A DNA stretch of 64,000 nt from Bythopirellula sp041737835 (GCA_041737835.1 JBGSQY010000040.1), one strand, 5' to 3'; shown: positions 26,453 through 35,036, counted from the stretch's first letter. Notes: generated by a model from the sequence alone, not told the origin. Program-made: numbers and translations.

Positions 26453-27766
26453 ATGGCATCAGGAGAAAGCGACGACGAGGCAAGTCGCCAGCGAACACGA
26501 GAACGGATTGTTGTTTTAATTCTGGCCGCGGTCCAATTCACGACGATCGTCGACTTTATGATCGTCATGCCGCTGGGGCCGCAGCTCATGCGGACTCTGC
26601 AAATCTCTCCCGCGCAATTCGGCACGGTGGTGTCTTCCTACACGTTCGCCGCTGGAGCGGCAGGCTTGATCGCTTCATCGATTGTTGATCGCTTTGCCCG
26701 ACGTTCGACGTTCATGGTGTTGAACGCTGGTTTTCTGCTGGGAACGTTATTCTGCGCGCTCGCACCTAATTACACGGCGCTCGTGCTCGCGCGGATCGCT
26801 ACCGGGGCCTTTGGCGGTATTCTGGGCGGGATGGCGATGGCAATTATCGGTGATGTCTTTCCCGAGGAACGACGTGGCAGGGCGACCGGCTCGATGATGA
26901 CGGGCTTCGCACTCGCTTCGGTGGCGGGAGTGCCGTTTGGTTTATATCTCGGCACGAATTACGGGTGGCACGTACCATTCGTGGTGCTGGCGATTGGCGG
27001 CTTGCCGGCATTGATATTGTCGCTGTTGGCTCTACCACCACTCAATGCCCACGTGGGGAAGGCTCACGAACATCCGCTTGCTTCCTTGATGGAAACATTC
27101 TCGCAGCCGAATCATCTGAAGGCGTTCGCGTTGATCGTCACGTTGATGGTGGGCAACTTCACGGTCTTTCCGTATTTGAGCGCTTACTTGGTGGCCAACG
27201 TCGGGATGAGCGAGCAGCAACTGCCGCTGGTTTACATTGCCGGTGGTGCGCTGACCTTTGTCGCGGCACCCATTGTGGGCAAGCTCGCCGATCATTTTGG
27301 GAAGCTGAAGATTTATCGCTTCGTGGCTCCCACGTCGGCGGTAATGATTCTGTTGATCACGCATTTGCCGCCGGTGCCGACAGCCATTGCGGTGCTCGTG
27401 TTTGGTGGCATGATGATGTGTAACGTGGGTCGCATGATCCCCGCGATGGCGATGGTCACCAGCAGCGTCGAGCCTCGCCGTCGCGGCGCGTTCTTGAGCG
27501 CGAATTCCTCGGTGCAGCACATGGCCTGTGGTTTGGGTGCTTCAATCGGCGGGATGATTATTGCCGAATCACCCAGCGGCAAGATCGAGCATTTCAGCAC
27601 CGTAGGTTGGATCGCCGTGGCATCGACGCTCGCCAGTTTGTGGCTGGCGGGGCATTTGCGAGTGGCTGATGAACCGGTCTCGGCCGAGGAAATTAGCCTC
27701 GCGGCGGCAGCAGAGGGCGAAGCCGTGGCAGGCGAGCCGATGCTGGTGAGTGAAATTACGAAGTGA
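26453..27766 (+). CDS. MFS transporter, drug/sugar efflux-like
   Basis: A 437-residue membrane protein with about twelve helices starting at VVLILAAVQFTTIVDFMIVMPLG. The first loop contains SSIVDRFARRS, the major facilitator loop 2-3 motif, and TGAFGGILGGMAMAIIGDVFPEERRGRATG is typical of the DHA1 (AraJ/Bcr-like) subfamily. The ATG at 26453 was chosen because codons upstream are not membrane-like and it gives a normal hydrophilic N-terminus. It ends 22 bases from the stop of the convergent mocA-like gene. The cargo is unknown; proximity to the purine cluster makes a purine or intermediate possible but unsupported. Confidence 0.85.
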   Translation: MASGESDDEASRQRTRERIVVLILAAVQFTTIVDFMIVMPLGPQLMRTLQISPAQFGTVVSSYTFAAGAAGLIASSIVDRFARRSTFMVLNAGFLLGTLFCALAPNYTALVLARIATGAFGGILGGMAMAIIGDVFPEERRGRATGSMMTGFALASVAGVPFGLYLGTNYGWHVPFVVLAIGGLPALILSLLALPPLNAHVGKAHEHPLASLMETFSQPNHLKAFALIVTLMVGNFTVFPYLSAYLVANVGMSEQQLPLVYIAGGALTFVAAPIVGKLADHFGKLKIYRFVAPTSAVMILLITHLPPVPTAIAVLVFGGMMMCNVGRMIPAMAMVTSSVEPRRRGAFLSANSSVQHMACGLGASIGGMIIAESPSGKIEHFSTVGWIAVASTLASLWLAGHLRVADEPVSAEEISLAAAAEGEAVAGEPMLVSEITK

Positions 27767-27773
27767 TCACCCG

Positions 27774-27792
27774 CTAAGCCGCGAGCGGCTAG
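27774..27792. repeat. Short hairpin repeat supplying a stop codon
   Basis: CTAAGCCGCGAGCGGCTAG, a near-perfect palindrome (AGCCGC / GCGGCT, 2-base loop). Its right end provides the TAG stop (27789-27791 on the minus strand) of the mocA-like gene. It lies between two convergent genes. Confidence 0.65.
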
Positions 27793-28379
27793 AGGGTGTC
27801 GATGTCGTGGATCACGCTTGGGTCATCGACCTCAATGCGCATGCACAAGTCGGCGTGATCGAGCCAAAATTGGCGCAAGCCTCCGGCATCGTCGGCGGTG
27901 AGAATCTGTTCGGCTATCGTGGCTGGAATCAGCACGGGGTGCCCGCCGTTGCCATTGAAGGTGGGCATGATTGCTTTTCCTAGGTGTTCGCTGGCGATTG
28001 CTGCGATTTGCATCAGGGTTTGTTGACTAATTGTTGGATGGTCGCCGAGTTGGAGGAGAATGGAAACATTACCCCCGGACCGTGTGACGGTCCGGCTAAA
28101 CTCGAGTGCAGCGTGCAGGCCGGTTTTGATCGAGTTGATCATTGGTGCGTCGGGATCGGACTCGACAACTTGGAATTTTCGATTTTTCAGTGCGGCCACG
28201 ACTTCGTCGGCGCGGTGGCCAACGACGACGAACATCGCTTCGCAAGTTGAAACAATTGTGTCGAACGCCGCCGCGACGAGAGGCTTCTCACCGTCGGCGG
28301 TTGGTACGAGGTGAAACTGCTTGTTGCCGCCCATGCGACGGCCACGACCGGCGGCGAGGAGTAGGCCAATGTAGTTCAT
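27789..28379 (-). CDS. mocA: MocA/MobA-like nucleotidyltransferase (molybdenum cofactor cytidylyltransferase-like)
   Basis: A 196-residue protein with the nucleotidyltransferase signature LLAAGRGRRMGGNKQ at the N-terminus, QLGDHPTI in the middle (metal-binding Asp) and GHPVLIP near 150, the pattern of the MobA-like/MocA/YgfJ family. MocA adds CMP to molybdopterin to make the cytosine dinucleotide cofactor used by xanthine dehydrogenase-type enzymes. It is encoded 136 bases downstream of an XdhD-type dehydrogenase on the same strand; E. coli likewise has mocA (ygfJ) in its xdhD region. A hairpin repeat lies inside the coding sequence at 28075-28098 and another supplies the stop. Cofactor specificity (CTP versus GTP) is inferred from context. 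Confidence 0.82.
   Translation of the reverse strand: MNYIGLLLAAGRGRRMGGNKQFHLVPTADGEKPLVAAAFDTIVSTCEAMFVVVGHRADEVVAALKNRKFQVVESDPDAPMINSIKTGLHAALEFSRTVTRSGGNVSILLQLGDHPTISQQTLMQIAAIASEHLGKAIMPTFNGNGGHPVLIPATIAEQILTADDAGGLRQFWLDHADLCMRIEVDDPSVIHDIDTL
28075..28098. repeat. Hairpin repeat inside the mocA-like gene
   Basis: CCGGACCGT-GTG-ACGGTCCGG followed by CTA: a perfect 9-bp stem with loop GTG. The same element with a compensated end pair (C-G in place of T-A) occurs at 35037-35060. Here it is translated as part of the segment SRTVTRSGG in the mocA-like protein. Confidence 0.75.
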
Positions 28380-28395
28380 GTTTTCAACGAATTGC

Positions 28396-28514
28396 TGTCA
28401 TTCCGATAGGAGTTCTGCGACTAGAGGAATCTGGCTTGCAGTACCTTCACGCATTGACGACGTGCGATGATCGAAGCAAGATTCTTCGGTCGCCTAGGCT
28501 CCCTCAGAATGACA
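28396..28514. repeat. Palindromic dispersed repeat (TGTCATTCC...GAATGACA)
   Basis: A 119-base spacer between the mocA-like gene and the XdhD-type gene. Its outer arms TGTCATTCCG and CAGAATGACA are inverted, and inner words GCGACT-GAGGAATCTGG and AGATTC-TTCGGTCGC continue the imperfect inverted pairing. A related element lies at 33888-34006. This matches a class of dispersed inverted repeats seen in many environmental bacterial genomes. Confidence 0.65.
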
Positions 28515-28515
28515 A

Positions 28516-31206
28516 TCATTTCCGAGCCGCTTGCGGTTTGGTGATCGCCAGCGCCGCAGGAGAATCGCTCATCGGCAGCTTCAATCGTACTTGGCCATCG
28601 TATTTGTAGAGTGCGCCTGCAATCGCGGGGGCCGTCGGCACCAAGCCGATTTCGCCGACCCCACGCGCGCCGAAAGGGCATTCGGGATCGGGTTCCTCGA
28701 CGAAAATGAGTTCCATCTCCGGCATTTGGTGGCTGCGAAGGACGCCGCAATCGTTCATTTTTTTCGCTTGAATGACGGCCCCCTCGCTCTGAAAATCTTC
28801 GGTCAGTGCGTAACCAATCCCCATGTGGAGCGAGCCATACATCTGACCCTTGAGATGCGTTGGATTGAGCACGCGACCGACGTCGTGAGCGGCAATCATC
28901 TTCACGAGCTTGCCAGCATCGTCGAGGATCGCCACTTGCGTTGCGAAACCATAAGTGATGTGAGTCTTGGGCCCGCCGGGCTTGTCCATGTCGTAGCCGA
29001 GCTTACTGGTGTAGCTGCAAATCCACTCGCCGTGGAACACTTGCCCCGCGAGATCGGCAAGAGTTTTGCCACTGTCGAGCGCGGCCTTGAGGGCTTTTCC
29101 CGCTTCAGCAATGGAATTTCCAGCAAGCACGGTCGCACGGCTGGCGGTCGTCTGGCCGCAGTTGAGCATGAGACTCGTATCGGTGGAGCATTTAAAAACT
29201 TCCGGAGGCAGGCCGGTCGCTTCCACCGCAAATTGGATGCAGATCGTGAACAGACCTTGGCCCATTTCGGTGAAGCCGGTGCGAATGTGTACGCTGCCAT
29301 CGTCTTCAATCGTGAATGCCGCGCGGCCGATGTCGGGCATGCCGTTGCCGATGCCGACATTCTTGATGCCGCAGGCGATACCGGCGTATTTGGCCGCTTT
29401 GAATTGATCTTTAACGGCTTCGAGCGTTTTTCGCAGACCGAATGGCTTATCGAGAACCTGTCCCGTGGCAAAGGCTTCACCCCGTTCAAGGATATTCCGG
29501 TCGCGGATGTCGTAGGCATCGATACCGACTTTTTCGGCCAAGCGGTCGAGCAAACCTTCAATGGCGAATGCCGCCTGATTCGCGCCGAACCCACGCATCG
29601 CTCCGCAGGGAGGATTGTTTGTGTAAACGGCGAGCGATTCCATGTCGATGTTAGGCACGCGGTAAGGACCCGTGCAGTGGCCACCGGCACGCTCCAACAC
29701 TTTGGCACCCACCGAGGCATAAGCGCCCTTGTCGCCGATGATGCGTGCCTTCACCGCCATGATGTGCCCTTCGGCATTACAACCGATTTTATAGTTGAGC
29801 ACAATCGGATGGCGTTTGGGATGGATGCGGAAGCTTTCTGGCCGGGTGAGCGTCATTTTCACCGGCCGCTGAACGAGCCAAGCCATGAGTGCTGTCTGGG
29901 CTTGGATCGACATATCTTCCTTGCCGCCGAAGGCACCGCCGTTGCTCACGAGCAAGACTTCGACGTGTTCTTTATCGATGCCAAGCACCGAAGCGATCTG
30001 GCGTTGATCGTCGAAGACCCCTTGGCCCTGTGTGAAAACAAACAGGCCGGGTTCTACGGGACGCTGAAGCGACCACTCGGTGTCCTTGTTGATCGGTACG
30101 ACCAGGCATGCTTCGGGTTCGAGGAACAGGTGCTCGATCCGCTGTGTGACGTAGGTGTCTTCCAGCACGTAAGCCGAGTTGCGGAAGCCTTCGTCGACGT
30201 CCCCTTTTTTGAGCGACGATTTGCTCAGTAGGTTGGTATCGAGATGGGGATGCACGATGCCCAAGCTGGGGTCGAGTGCTTTTTCGGGATCGGTGATCGG
30301 CTCGTAGACTTCGTATTCGATGTCGATCAACTGGGCTGCGCGGCGGGCCAAGTGCTGTGTGTCGGCCACGACTGAAGCCACCACGTCGCCCGTGCAGCGG
30401 GTCACGTCACCAATGCCCACGTAAACGGGCCAATCTTTGGCAATAAGTCCCACGAGCGGATCGCCCGGGATGTCGGCGGCGGTCACCACGCGATGCACAC
30501 CATCGAGTGCCAGCGCGCGAGTGGGATCGATGGAAAGAATCTTCGCGCGGGGGTGATCGGTCAGCCGCACCGCACCGTACAGCATGTCGGACACGACCAT
30601 GTCGTCGACGAACTTACGATCGCCAAGCACGGCGTCGTGGCCTGTGTAACGCTGCAAATCGGTGCCCACTTTGCCGGAACGGTCGGCTTCGGACAGCGGC
30701 GGCAATTCTTCGCCGCGGCGGAGTTTGGCGTATTGATCGATGCTGTCGACAATTTGCGCGTAACCCGTGCAGCGGCACAAATGGGGTTTGAGCGAATTAG
30801 TGATTTCTTCGCGGCTGGGATTCGGATTTTTATCGCACAGACCAACGCCACGCATCGCCATGCCAGGAATGCAAAAGCCACATTGCACCCCGCCACAGCG
30901 GACGAATGAATCGGCGATCTGCTGGCGATGCTCTTCGTCGAGCCCTTCGAGGGTGGTGATTTCCTTGCCAACCGCTTTGGCTGGCTTGATCGCACAGGAC
31001 AATGTCGCCTTGCCATCGAGCAAAATTGTGCAGCAACCGCACTGAGCCTGGGGCGCACAGCCGTTCTTGGGTGAGGTGATCCCCAAGTGATCCCGCAGCA
31101 CATCGAGCAGGGTGAGCTCTTCGTGGTCGGGGATTTCGACTTCAACGTCGGAACCGTTGACTCGGCACGAAAGTTTGAGAGAGTTAGCGTCAGAAACTGT
31201 TGCCAC
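28516..31206 (-). CDS. xdhD: XdhD-type (selenium-linked) xanthine dehydrogenase, fused Fe-S and molybdenum domains
   Basis: An 896-residue molybdenum hydroxylase from a GTG start at 31206. Residues 1-80 form a plant-type [2Fe-2S] domain with C50, C56, C59 and C71; residues 100-150 hold the second cluster (CGFC at 109-112, CRC at 144-146). The rest is the molybdopterin domain with GGAFGGKEDMS and the active-site glutamate in GVGEIGLVPTAPA near residue 852. There is no FAD domain. This fused, FAD-less layout matches the selenium-dependent xanthine dehydrogenase family (E. coli XdhD), which acts on xanthine/urate-type purines and needs a labile selenium cofactor. It is divergent from the ygeY-like gene and clustered with other members of that system. 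Electron partner and actual substrate are not known. Confidence 0.88.
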   Translation of the reverse strand: MATVSDANSLKLSCRVNGSDVEVEIPDHEELTLLDVLRDHLGITSPKNGCAPQAQCGCCTILLDGKATLSCAIKPAKAVGKEITTLEGLDEEHRQQIADSFVRCGGVQCGFCIPGMAMRGVGLCDKNPNPSREEITNSLKPHLCRCTGYAQIVDSIDQYAKLRRGEELPPLSEADRSGKVGTDLQRYTGHDAVLGDRKFVDDMVVSDMLYGAVRLTDHPRAKILSIDPTRALALDGVHRVVTAADIPGDPLVGLIAKDWPVYVGIGDVTRCTGDVVASVVADTQHLARRAAQLIDIEYEVYEPITDPEKALDPSLGIVHPHLDTNLLSKSSLKKGDVDEGFRNSAYVLEDTYVTQRIEHLFLEPEACLVVPINKDTEWSLQRPVEPGLFVFTQGQGVFDDQRQIASVLGIDKEHVEVLLVSNGGAFGGKEDMSIQAQTALMAWLVQRPVKMTLTRPESFRIHPKRHPIVLNYKIGCNAEGHIMAVKARIIGDKGAYASVGAKVLERAGGHCTGPYRVPNIDMESLAVYTNNPPCGAMRGFGANQAAFAIEGLLDRLAEKVGIDAYDIRDRNILERGEAFATGQVLDKPFGLRKTLEAVKDQFKAAKYAGIACGIKNVGIGNGMPDIGRAAFTIEDDGSVHIRTGFTEMGQGLFTICIQFAVEATGLPPEVFKCSTDTSLMLNCGQTTASRATVLAGNSIAEAGKALKAALDSGKTLADLAGQVFHGEWICSYTSKLGYDMDKPGGPKTHITYGFATQVAILDDAGKLVKMIAAHDVGRVLNPTHLKGQMYGSLHMGIGYALTEDFQSEGAVIQAKKMNDCGVLRSHQMPEMELIFVEEPDPECPFGARGVGEIGLVPTAPAIAGALYKYDGQVRLKLPMSDSPAALAITKPQAARK

Positions 31207-31225
31207 AGGGTTGGCCTCCAGAGAA

Positions 31226-31344
31226 CTGGTGTAGGTGAACCAGACCGGCGATGGTAAAACCTCCGCCTTGGGGGTTTGATAGCAAACCCGGTCAGTGACT
31301 GTTGCCTGGTCGTAGTGGCCAACTCATGCCTCGCAGTGGGCGAG
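31226..31344. other. Candidate structured regulatory RNA between xdhD- and ygeY-like genes
   Basis: The 245-base divergent spacer is unusually rich in stems: CTGGT/ACCAG at 31226-31243; hairpin A, AAACCTCC/GGGGGTTT at 31257-31277 (one G-U); hairpin B, GGGTTTG/CAAACCC at 31272-31289 with loop ATAG; and CTCGC/GCGAG at 31330-31344. A and B share GGGTTT at 31272-31277, so only one can form at a time, as in riboswitch or attenuator platforms. No known riboswitch class is recognised, and the sense strand is not settled. Confidence 0.35.
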
Positions 31345-31451
31345 ACTATCCTTCCACCAGTACTAGTGTGCCATACGGACAGGCTTGGTTCAAGCACAAT
31401 ACGGGACCTTCGCATAGACACAATAAGGGTTTTTGGTAGATTGCTCCGATT

Positions 31452-32714
31452 ATGAAAAACAGCACATATCTCAAAGCAGCACAAAAGTACGAAAAACAGA
31501 TGGTCAAGTTCCTGCGGGACTTGATCGCGATCCCCAGCGAATCGGCCGAAGAAGGGCCGGTAATCGCCCGTATCCGCGAGGAGATGGAAGCCACGAAGGC
31601 GTTCGACAAGATTTGGGTCGACAAGCTCGGCAACCTGTTGGGACAGGTCGGCACGCCCGGCAAGGGTAAGAAACTGATCGCCATCGATGCCCACGTCGAT
31701 ACGGTCGGCATCGGCAACCGCGACGAATGGAAGCACGACCCTTACAAAGGCAAAGTCGCCGACGGCAAAGTCTGGGGCCGTGGCGCGGGAGACCAAGAGG
31801 GTGCCGTGCCGGCGATGGTTTACGCCGCCAAAATTCTTCGCGATCTTAAGGTCGACATGTCGGAGTTCTATTTGCTCCTGACGTTCACCGTGATGGAAGA
31901 AGATTGCGACGGCCTCTGTTGGCAGTACATCGTCAAAGAAGACAAGATTAAGCCCGACGTGGTGGTCGTCACCGATTCCACGAACTGCACGATCTTGCGC
32001 GGTCAGCGCGGGCGGATGGAAATCGGCGTCACGTGTGACGGCAAGTCGTGCCACGGTTCGATGCCGGAAAAAGGTGACAACGCGGTTTACAAGATTGCTA
32101 AAGTCGTTCGCGAGATCGAAGCACTCAACGAGCGACTCCCCAAAGATGATTTCCTTGGCAAGGGAACTATCACGGTCAGCTACATCGACTGCAAGACTCC
32201 CAGCCTCTGTGCAGTGCCAGGACAGGCTTATATACACCTCGACCGCCGACTAACGGTGGGCGACACCAAGCAATTGGCCGTCGCGCAAGTAAAAGACGCC
32301 GTGAAGCGTGCCGGGGTAAAAGCCAAGGTGGAAGTGTTGCGATATTCGCGGCCCAGCTATACCGGTTTGGAATACGAGACCGAGAAGTACTTTCCGACAT
32401 GGTGCTTCCCCGAAGAGTCGCTTCAAATCCAAGCAGCGATCAAAGCGCATCAAGATGTGTTGGGCCGCGCACCGGTTGTGCACCGCTGGACATTCAGCAC
32501 AAACGCCGTGTCGATTGCGGGGATGTACGACATCCCCTGTGTTGGCTTTGGTCCGGCACCGGAAAGCGTGGCTCACACGGTCAACGATTCTGTGCCGATC
32601 CAACACCTGATCGACTGTGCGGCATTCTATGCGGGCTTCGGCCAGGCTTATTGCGACCTGGCTGTCGGTCGTCCGAACGAAACTTCGATGACGTTTAAGC
32701 GTAAACCAGCTTAG
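31452..32714 (+). CDS. ygeY: YgeY-like selenium-metabolism-linked hydrolase (M20 family)
   Basis: A 420-residue M20-type metallohydrolase. Metal ligands and catalytic residues appear in order: IDAHVDTVG (His, Asp), GRGAGDQEGA (bridging Asp), FTVMEEDCDG (Glu-Glu pair), VVVTDST and, near the C-terminus, ESVAHTVNDSVP (His). The dimerisation domain contains the sequence SCHGSMPEKGDNA. Length and motifs fit the YgeY family, found beside XdhD, YgeW and YgfK in urate-degrading clusters, where it is proposed to remove a carbamoyl/ureido group from a purine-derived intermediate. It is the first gene of a plus-strand series with ygeW- and carbamate-kinase-like genes. Confidence 0.88.
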   Translation: MKNSTYLKAAQKYEKQMVKFLRDLIAIPSESAEEGPVIARIREEMEATKAFDKIWVDKLGNLLGQVGTPGKGKKLIAIDAHVDTVGIGNRDEWKHDPYKGKVADGKVWGRGAGDQEGAVPAMVYAAKILRDLKVDMSEFYLLLTFTVMEEDCDGLCWQYIVKEDKIKPDVVVVTDSTNCTILRGQRGRMEIGVTCDGKSCHGSMPEKGDNAVYKIAKVVREIEALNERLPKDDFLGKGTITVSYIDCKTPSLCAVPGQAYIHLDRRLTVGDTKQLAVAQVKDAVKRAGVKAKVEVLRYSRPSYTGLEYETEKYFPTWCFPEESLQIQAAIKAHQDVLGRAPVVHRWTFSTNAVSIAGMYDIPCVGFGPAPESVAHTVNDSVPIQHLIDCAAFYAGFGQAYCDLAVGRPNETSMTFKRKPA

Positions 32715-32727
32715 TAAAAATATATTT

Positions 32728-32799
32728 GCCACAGAGGTCACAGAGGCCGCAGAGAATATGTTTCAATCATTTCTCTGTGTCCTTTGTGTTCTCTGTGGC
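32728..32799. repeat. CACAGAG-type imperfect inverted repeat
   Basis: The spacer between the ygeY- and ygeW-like genes carries GCCACAGAGGTCACAGAG on the left arm and the near reverse complement CTCTGTG...CTCTGTGGC on the right, about 29 bases per arm. It can form a long hairpin in the transcript. A partial relative is at 38050-38073. Repeats of this CACAGAG type are widespread in environmental genomes. Confidence 0.75.
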
Positions 32800-32836
32800 T
32801 AATCCTACAAAGTGAACTGACAGTAAAGGATTGGAA

Positions 32837-33868
32837 ATGGCGAATCTTAAAGGCCGCGACTATATCGAAACTCAGGACCTAACTCGCGAAGAGTTGGATC
32901 TGCTGCTGGATACCACCACGGAACTCAAAGCGAAGTTCCACCGAGGCGAACCAACCCAACTCTTGCCGCATCAAACGGCTTTCTTGCTGTTCTTTGATAA
33001 GTCCACACGCACTCGCAATGCCTTTGAAGCGGGGATGACCCAGCTTGGTGGGCACGCCCACTTCCTTGATGCCGATGTCACGCAAATCAGCCACGGCGAA
33101 ACTCCGGCCGACACCGGCAAAATTCTGGCTTCAATGGGTCATGGCATTTGCATCCGCCACGACTTGGTGCTCGATCAGGGCAACAAGTACATGCGCGAAA
33201 TGGCTGAAGCCTCGAACGTACCGATCATCAACATGCAATGCGACGTTGATCATCCGACGCAAACACTGGCCGACTTGCAAACGATGCGTGAATTGTTTGG
33301 CAACGATCTGAGCGGGAAGAAGATCGCCGTCAGCTGGGCGTTTGCTCCCTCCTATGCTAAGCCTTTGAGCGTGCCGCAGGGCTTGATCACCTTGATGACT
33401 CGCTTCGGTATGCACGTGACGCTTGCGCATCCGCCGGGATACAATCTGGTCGGTCGGACGCTGGAAGCCGCTAAGAAGAACGCAGCCGAATCGGGCGGCA
33501 AATTCGAGATCGTCGACGACATGGATGCCGCGTTTGAAGGGGCTGACATTGTTTATCCCAAGAGTTGGGGCGTTTATGATCTGATGCTTGAGCGGCAGAA
33601 CGCCACGACGAAGGATGAAATCGCCGACAACCAAAAGGCATGCCTCGCGATGAACGCGAAGTACAAGAATTGGATCTGCGACGAAAACCGTATGAAACTC
33701 GCCAAAAAGACGGCCGTTTACATGCACTGCCTGCCGGCCGATCGCGGCTCGGAAGTCACGGATGCCGTGATCGATGGCCCACAATCGGTGGTGTTCCCCG
33801 AGGCGGAGAATCGTTTACACACGGCTAAGGCGATCATGTCGTGCACGATGCGCGAGCGGCCGTTCTAG
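32837..33868 (+). CDS. ygeW: YgeW-like knotted carbamoyltransferase
   Basis: A 343-residue protein from the ATG at 32837 with all aspartate/ornithine carbamoyltransferase motifs: STRTRNAFE for carbamoyl phosphate, HPTQTLADLQT, and HCLPADRGSE near the C-terminus. The sequence GHGICIRHD and the long loop before HPTQ resemble the knotted YgeW family rather than ornithine carbamoyltransferase. In the urate cluster YgeW is thought to run in reverse, releasing carbamoyl phosphate from a ureido compound. It follows the ygeY-like gene by 122 bases of repeat-containing spacer and precedes a carbamate kinase gene that would use the carbamoyl phosphate. Confidence 0.87.
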   Translation: MANLKGRDYIETQDLTREELDLLLDTTTELKAKFHRGEPTQLLPHQTAFLLFFDKSTRTRNAFEAGMTQLGGHAHFLDADVTQISHGETPADTGKILASMGHGICIRHDLVLDQGNKYMREMAEASNVPIINMQCDVDHPTQTLADLQTMRELFGNDLSGKKIAVSWAFAPSYAKPLSVPQGLITLMTRFGMHVTLAHPPGYNLVGRTLEAAKKNAAESGGKFEIVDDMDAAFEGADIVYPKSWGVYDLMLERQNATTKDEIADNQKACLAMNAKYKNWICDENRMKLAKKTAVYMHCLPADRGSEVTDAVIDGPQSVVFPEAENRLHTAKAIMSCTMRERPF

Positions 33869-33887
33869 TGCGGAAAGGTAAAACTCA

Positions 33888-34006
33888 TGTCATTCCGAAG
33901 GAGCCTAAGCGACTGAGGAATCTGGTTTCTACCTGAGTAAGTATAGGATCCGTGTGACGACTGAAGCCAGATCCCACGGGTCGCAGAACTCACCTCGGGA
34001 TGACAA
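33888..34006. repeat. Palindromic dispersed repeat, second copy
   Basis: A relative of the element at 28396-28514. The left arm TGTCATTCCGAAGGAGCCTAAGCGACTGAGG and the right arm CTCGGGATGACA are inverted, with GGAATCTGG and CCAGATCC words inside. It fills the space between the ygeW-like and carbamate kinase genes. Confidence 0.65.
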
Positions 34007-34023
34007 GGTTGCAAAGGACTTGC

Positions 34024-34983
34024 ATGAGTATCGCGCCGCAGAAGTTGGTGATTGCGCTGGGTGGAAATGCCATCAGCGTGCCTGGTGAGCAAGGGACCAT
34101 CGAAGAGCAGTTCGAGCACACCCGGCAGACGGCTGTTTTCCTCGCCGATGCGATTCTTACTGGCTACCAACCGATCATCACGCACGGCAACGGCCCCCAA
34201 GTCGGCAATATCCTGCGGCGGGTGGAACTCGCTAAGCATGAGCTTTACACGATACCGCTCGAGGTTTGCGTGGCCGACACACAGGCCGGCATGGGCTATA
34301 TGATTGGCCAGTGCTTGATGAACGAACTTGCCGGGCGCGGTCAACAAAGTCACGTGACCACAATTGTCACCAACGTGCGAGTGGATAAGGACGACCCAGC
34401 ATTCCTAAAACCGAGCAAGCCCATCGGGCCGAAGCTCGAAAAAAGTGTCGCAGAAAAACAGCGCGACGCCGAAGGCTGGAAGATCAAAGAGATGCCAGAC
34501 GGCAGTTATCGGCGAATCGTTTCTTCGCCGCGTCCCATGGAAATCATGGAGCTTTCGACCATCAGAAATCTGGCCGATGATGGCGAGCTGGTCATTTGCT
34601 GCGGGGGCGGGGGCATTCCCGTTTGCCGTGATGACCAAGGCAAATTCAGCGGCAGCGCGGCGGTCATCGACAAAGATTTGACGACTGCATTGTTGGCTCG
34701 TGAGCTCGGCGTCTCGACAATGATCATCCTCACGGGCGTTGAGCAAGTGTGCCTCAACTTCGGCAAGCCGGAAGAAAAGCAACTTTCAGAGATTTCCCTT
34801 GCAGAAGCTCAAGAATATCTCGCCGCCGGGCACTTTGGCTCGGGGTCAATGGGGCCCAAGGTGGAAGCCGCGGTCGATTTCGTGACTAACTCTCAAGCGC
34901 CCAACGCCGTGGCTTATATCGGGCATCTGGAAAAGCTCGGTGAAGTCTTAGCTGGTACAAGTGGAACGAAGTTTGTGAAGTAG
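34024..34983 (+). CDS. arcC: Carbamate kinase
   Basis: A 319-residue amino acid kinase family protein from the ATG at 34024. It opens LVIALGGNAI and contains KPIGPK, CGGGGIPV, the ATP/carbamate-site segment AVIDKDLTTALLA, and GSMGPKVEAA near the C-terminus, all hallmarks of carbamate kinase (ArcC/YqeA). The enzyme makes ATP, CO2 and ammonia from carbamoyl phosphate and ADP. Following a YgeW-like transferase, it would recover energy from the carbamoyl group released there; the same pairing occurs in E. coli (ygeW ... yqeA). It is followed by two short hairpin repeats and then a convergent aminohydrolase gene. Confidence 0.93.
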   Translation: MSIAPQKLVIALGGNAISVPGEQGTIEEQFEHTRQTAVFLADAILTGYQPIITHGNGPQVGNILRRVELAKHELYTIPLEVCVADTQAGMGYMIGQCLMNELAGRGQQSHVTTIVTNVRVDKDDPAFLKPSKPIGPKLEKSVAEKQRDAEGWKIKEMPDGSYRRIVSSPRPMEIMELSTIRNLADDGELVICCGGGGIPVCRDDQGKFSGSAAVIDKDLTTALLARELGVSTMIILTGVEQVCLNFGKPEEKQLSEISLAEAQEYLAAGHFGSGSMGPKVEAAVDFVTNSQAPNAVAYIGHLEKLGEVLAGTSGTKFVK

Positions 34984-34997
34984 CACTACGACTAGCT

Positions 34998-35014
34998 GGA
35001 GGACCACGTCCTCC
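34998..35014. repeat. Short hairpin repeat
   Basis: GGAGGAC-CAC-GTCCTCC: a perfect 7-bp stem with a 3-base loop, 15 bases after the carbamate kinase stop. It is adjacent to the CCGGACCGC hairpin at 35037 and has no T-run. Confidence 0.6.
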
Positions 35015-35036
35015 GGGCTGGGTTAACCACTCTGAC

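Noticed and set aside
28531..30231. Plus-strand open frame of 566 codons opposite the XdhD-type gene
   Set aside because: It mirrors the dehydrogenase gene, its translation has no recognisable domain and is biased in His/Arg, while the minus-strand product has full Fe-S and Mo motifs.
28516..31206. Selenocysteine in the XdhD-type protein
   Set aside because: No in-frame TGA occurs in the reading frame; selenium in this family is a labile cofactor, not selenocysteine.
30561..32237. Minus-strand open frame of 558 codons crossing the xdhD-ygeY spacer
   Set aside because: It runs antisense to the ygeY-like gene and out of frame with xdhD; composition is not protein-like and both real genes have strong motifs.
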